From Bacteroidota bacterium (GTDB taxonomy: Bacteria; Bacteroidota; Bacteroidia; Bacteroidales; F082), in contig JABMPH010000350.1 of the NCBI GenBank assembly GCA_013203805.1, positions 1 to 47,467 of the forward strand: a stretch of 47,467 nt of DNA. The letters run 5' to 3'. The notes under the pieces are model-generated. The model did not search any database. It was not told where the DNA came from and saw only the letters and a list, made by a program, of their open reading frames with translations. Position numbers and translations under genes: made by a program. Shown in pieces: positions 45,447 to 47,467 of the stretch. Numbering within the stretch: the stretch's first letter is position 1; each line of letters opens with the position of its first letter.

Positions 45447-46490
45447 TTAATTGAGAGGTACTGCTCCAAGAAGTTTAAGATAATTATTGTGATTGTGTTC
45501 AACCAATAGCCAATGGTCATACCAACTAATAGAGTCTAGTAAATTTGTTCCTGATGGGTTTGTTGTAACAGGAAAATTCCCAATCGTATCTGCCACAACA
45601 ATATTATAGTACTTTATTCCTCTTGAGGTAAGAGAATCTTGTGCTGTCCTAATTATAAGTCGGTAAAGCGATGATGTTTTAACAGGAATATTCTTGCCAA
45701 TAATGCCAGGTAAATTTGAGTAACCATATGGAATCATATCCAATGAATTTACAAACATTCGAAATGAGGCATCTCCAGGGAGGGAGCTTAAAAAATTATC
45801 TTGAAAACTTTTGTTTACCCATCCCGGGCCTGCAAATGCATAAGTGGAAAATAAAAATTTATCCTTTAGCCCATCGTTTGTTATAAGCCAATATGCCATT
45901 AATGGAGCAAGCCCACCCCCAAGGCTATGGCCTGTTACAAACAGGGGTATTTTTGTTGATGTATTTATAGATTTCAAATATTCCTCAAGAGTTGATCCGT
46001 TATCCGGATCTTTAGTTTCTAGTATGCTATTAAAGTCATTCATCGATCCTCTTGATACTGAATCACCTGATTTCCCATAGCTGAATTCAACAAGTTTAAA
46101 TACGTCAACATCCGATAATATATTACCTATTGAATGAACATTTGTGCCTCTTATGGCTATCGCAAATGCAGGACTATCACCAGTTGTGTTAGTAGCAACA
46201 TAAACGAGGTTTTCGTTGTTAGGTGTAATCCCAGGGCCCCATGCTAAACTCCAATTACCACGTGTTGTGAGCGATGTGTCGGAAAGTAGATCTAATATGT
46301 AATGTTTAATTGTGTCAGGAACCGAATCGTCTGCTACATAAGCTATGGCTGACAATGTCATCATTTGACCCGGCAGATTAGGATTTTCAAGTCCAATATC
46401 ATCCGATGAGTCATCATCTTTTTTGCAACCCTCAGAAAAAATAAATACTGATAGAATTATTAAGGCAGCAAATAGTAGATTTCTTTTCAT
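45447..46490 (-). CDS. Surface lipoprotein of the class 3 lipase (alpha/beta hydrolase) family
   Basis: 347 residues: lipoprotein signal peptide ending SEGC22, followed directly by KKDDDSSDD, which fits the K-(D/E)2-type lipoprotein export signal for display on the Bacteroidota cell surface. The hydrolase core shows AIAIRGTN (oxyanion region), the nucleophile elbow TGHSLGGGLAPLMAYWL, with Ser as catalytic residue, and SWYDHWLLVEHN near the C-terminus with the catalytic His; SLDMIPYGYSNLPG is a lid-like region. It belongs to the Lipase_3 group (triacylglycerol lipase fold). Substrate unproven. Expressed from a full-consensus promoter at 46517-46547. Confidence 0.87.
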   Translation of the reverse strand: MKRNLLFAALIILSVFIFSEGCKKDDDSSDDIGLENPNLPGQMMTLSAIAYVADDSVPDTIKHYILDLLSDTSLTTRGNWSLAWGPGITPNNENLVYVATNTTGDSPAFAIAIRGTNVHSIGNILSDVDVFKLVEFSYGKSGDSVSRGSMNDFNSILETKDPDNGSTLEEYLKSINTSTKIPLFVTGHSLGGGLAPLMAYWLITNDGLKDKFLFSTYAFAGPGWVNKSFQDNFLSSLPGDASFRMFVNSLDMIPYGYSNLPGIIGKNIPVKTSSLYRLIIRTAQDSLTSRGIKYYNIVVADTIGNFPVTTNPSGTNLLDSISWYDHWLLVEHNHNNYLKLLGAVPLN

Positions 46491-46516
46491 AGTTGAGGAG
46501 TAGAATGTTAATAATA

Positions 46517-46547
46517 CAAAAGTATAATTATTTAGATCAATTTCAAA
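46517..46547 (-). promoter_or_regulatory. Complete Bacteroidota promoter for the lipase gene
   Basis: Minus strand: TTTG (46547-46544), 19-base spacer, TACTTTTG (46524-46517). Both elements and the spacing match the -33/-7 consensus exactly. The start should fall near 46511, giving a leader of about 20 nt to ATG 46490. Best promoter in the window. Confidence 0.75.
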
Positions 46548-46559
46548 TAATATTGATCA

Positions 46560-47372
46560 CTAATACGTTTTATTAGCCAGCCTTTTTTTCATCATAGGGA
46601 TACTAACGAAAACGAAGAGAAGTGTAACTGAAAGTGGCCCAAAGATCGTCCACCAAATAGAAAAGTCAACTACCACACTCATAAAATACAGACCCCACCA
46701 AAATAGTACTTCGCCGGCATAATTAGGATATTTTATTAATCCCCAAACCCCTTTTTGCAATCGCTCATTTGAGCGATGCCCTGATTTTAAATGGAGTCTT
46801 AGTGTATCATCAGCAGTTTTTTCGAGGTATATTGCGGCCATTGTAAAAAATACGGTAGATACAGTAAACCAGGAAGTTGGAGAGGCTGCCGTTGAATTCA
46901 AAGCATAGAATAATGGAACTAAACCTGCAAACACAATTGCGGTGGGTAACAAATGTATTCCAAAAAAGTCCACCAGCCAATAATACCTGCCTGTACGTTT
47001 TTTAATATTAACATATCTCCAGTCTTCATCCTCAAACCCATCCCACCTCAGTATCCAGTTCCAGGTTAATCTTGTTCCCCATATTAAAACAACTACCCAT
47101 AATATTTTGTAATAGAAATCTGTTTGTGCTGAATTGAAAAGCCAATAAATAACTATAAAAATAGGGGCCGCACTCCAATATGGATCATAAACACTTGAGT
47201 TCTTATATTTAGCGCTAAAAATAAATACGATTACCATGGCAATAAAATCAGCCAAAGCTGTTTTCAATAGTATGTTGGCAATTGGTGTGTACTTAAGTGT
47301 AATAATTGCAGCCATAAGTGCAATTGAATAAATAACCAATATATGGAGTAGGTCTTTTACTTTTTGTTTCAT
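46560..47372 (-). CDS. DUF1295 / steroid 5-alpha-reductase-like membrane protein
   Basis: 270 residues with about seven hydrophobic helices. The C-terminal region GVWGLIKYPNYAGEVLFWWGLYFMS is the DUF1295 hallmark (R/K..-P-N-Y-x-G-E-x-x-x-W-W-G), preceded by TRLTWNWILRWDGFEDEDWRYV. The family resembles steroid 5-alpha-reductase C-termini and isoprenylcysteine methyltransferases; the substrate in bacteria is unknown. The gene follows the lipase promoter region in opposite sense order but on the same strand, 69 bases upstream of the lipase start. No identified promoter; CACCTTTG at 47397-47404 is a near-match. Confidence 0.85.
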   Translation of the reverse strand: MKQKVKDLLHILVIYSIALMAAIITLKYTPIANILLKTALADFIAMVIVFIFSAKYKNSSVYDPYWSAAPIFIVIYWLFNSAQTDFYYKILWVVVLIWGTRLTWNWILRWDGFEDEDWRYVNIKKRTGRYYWLVDFFGIHLLPTAIVFAGLVPLFYALNSTAASPTSWFTVSTVFFTMAAIYLEKTADDTLRLHLKSGHRSNERLQKGVWGLIKYPNYAGEVLFWWGLYFMSVVVDFSIWWTIFGPLSVTLLFVFVSIPMMKKRLANKTY

Positions 47373-47467
47373 TAAATAATCGAATTATCTCTTTACAAAG
47401 GTGTGAAATTATATTGAAAGTTTAGTGATGATCTTTCAAAAAATATTTGAAAAGATAAAAAAGAATA

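Overview
The window looks like a low-GC Bacteroidota chromosome segment, probably from a free-living anaerobic or facultative member of the Bacteroidales/Marinilabiliales type. The rank below phylum is a guess. Evidence for the phylum: proteins ending in type IX secretion (T9SS) type A sorting domains, a TonB-dependent receptor and a DUF5686 protein with carboxypeptidase-like N-terminal domains, LytS/LytTR signalling, several perfect TAnnTTTG promoter elements, and almost no Shine-Dalgarno sequences. I saw no tRNA, rRNA, CRISPR array or intact insertion sequence.

Layout. 1-3071: end of a DUF308/HdeD-like membrane protein, then the p-aminobenzoate genes pabA (minus) and pabB and pabC (plus), with a relic of an outer-membrane barrel gene between pabA and pabB. 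3072-7606: a secreted leucine-rich-repeat protein, an endonuclease/exonuclease/phosphatase-fold protein, a phosphate-selective-type porin broken by two in-frame stops, and an O6-alkylguanine DNA alkyltransferase. 7675-8663: three small RNA-binding proteins (cold-shock domain with Lys-rich extension, CspA type, RRM). 8664-11023: a K+/H+ or Na+/H+ antiporter and two small unknown proteins. 11231-23677: the most unusual block, two CotH-kinase-like proteins around a VTC polyphosphate-polymerase-like protein, a DUF4956 membrane protein and a DUF2490 outer-membrane protein, followed by a secreted DUF1566 protein, a histidine kinase/LytTR pair and a TonB-dependent receptor. 23691-35853 (minus): a complete respiratory nitrate reductase locus, reading diheme cytochrome c, narG, narH, narJ, narI, two narK-type transporters, and two Crp/Fnr regulators with N-terminal cysteine clusters. 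35854-47372: an FNR-like palindrome at the head of the nar locus, a divergent unknown gene, a GIN-domain protein, a Na/phosphate symporter, a galactokinase relic, a PepSY-like protein, a small secreted-protein gene interrupted by TAG, a beta-CASP nuclease, a DUF5686 protein with no normal start codon, a Lys-rich micro-ORF, a surface lipase lipoprotein and a DUF1295 membrane protein.

How the parts work together. The nar block should import nitrate, reduce it at a membrane NarGHI enzyme and export nitrite. The two co-encoded Fnr-type proteins and the TGAT-N4-ATCA palindrome suggest local oxygen or redox control. The CotH/VTC/DUF4956 block looks like one regulated cell-envelope system of unknown biochemistry and is the best candidate here for something undescribed. 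Several genes carry single-base lesions (5853-7058, 39368-39776, 40451-40915, possibly the start of 42826-45318), which points to recent gene decay or to sequence errors that read mapping should settle.
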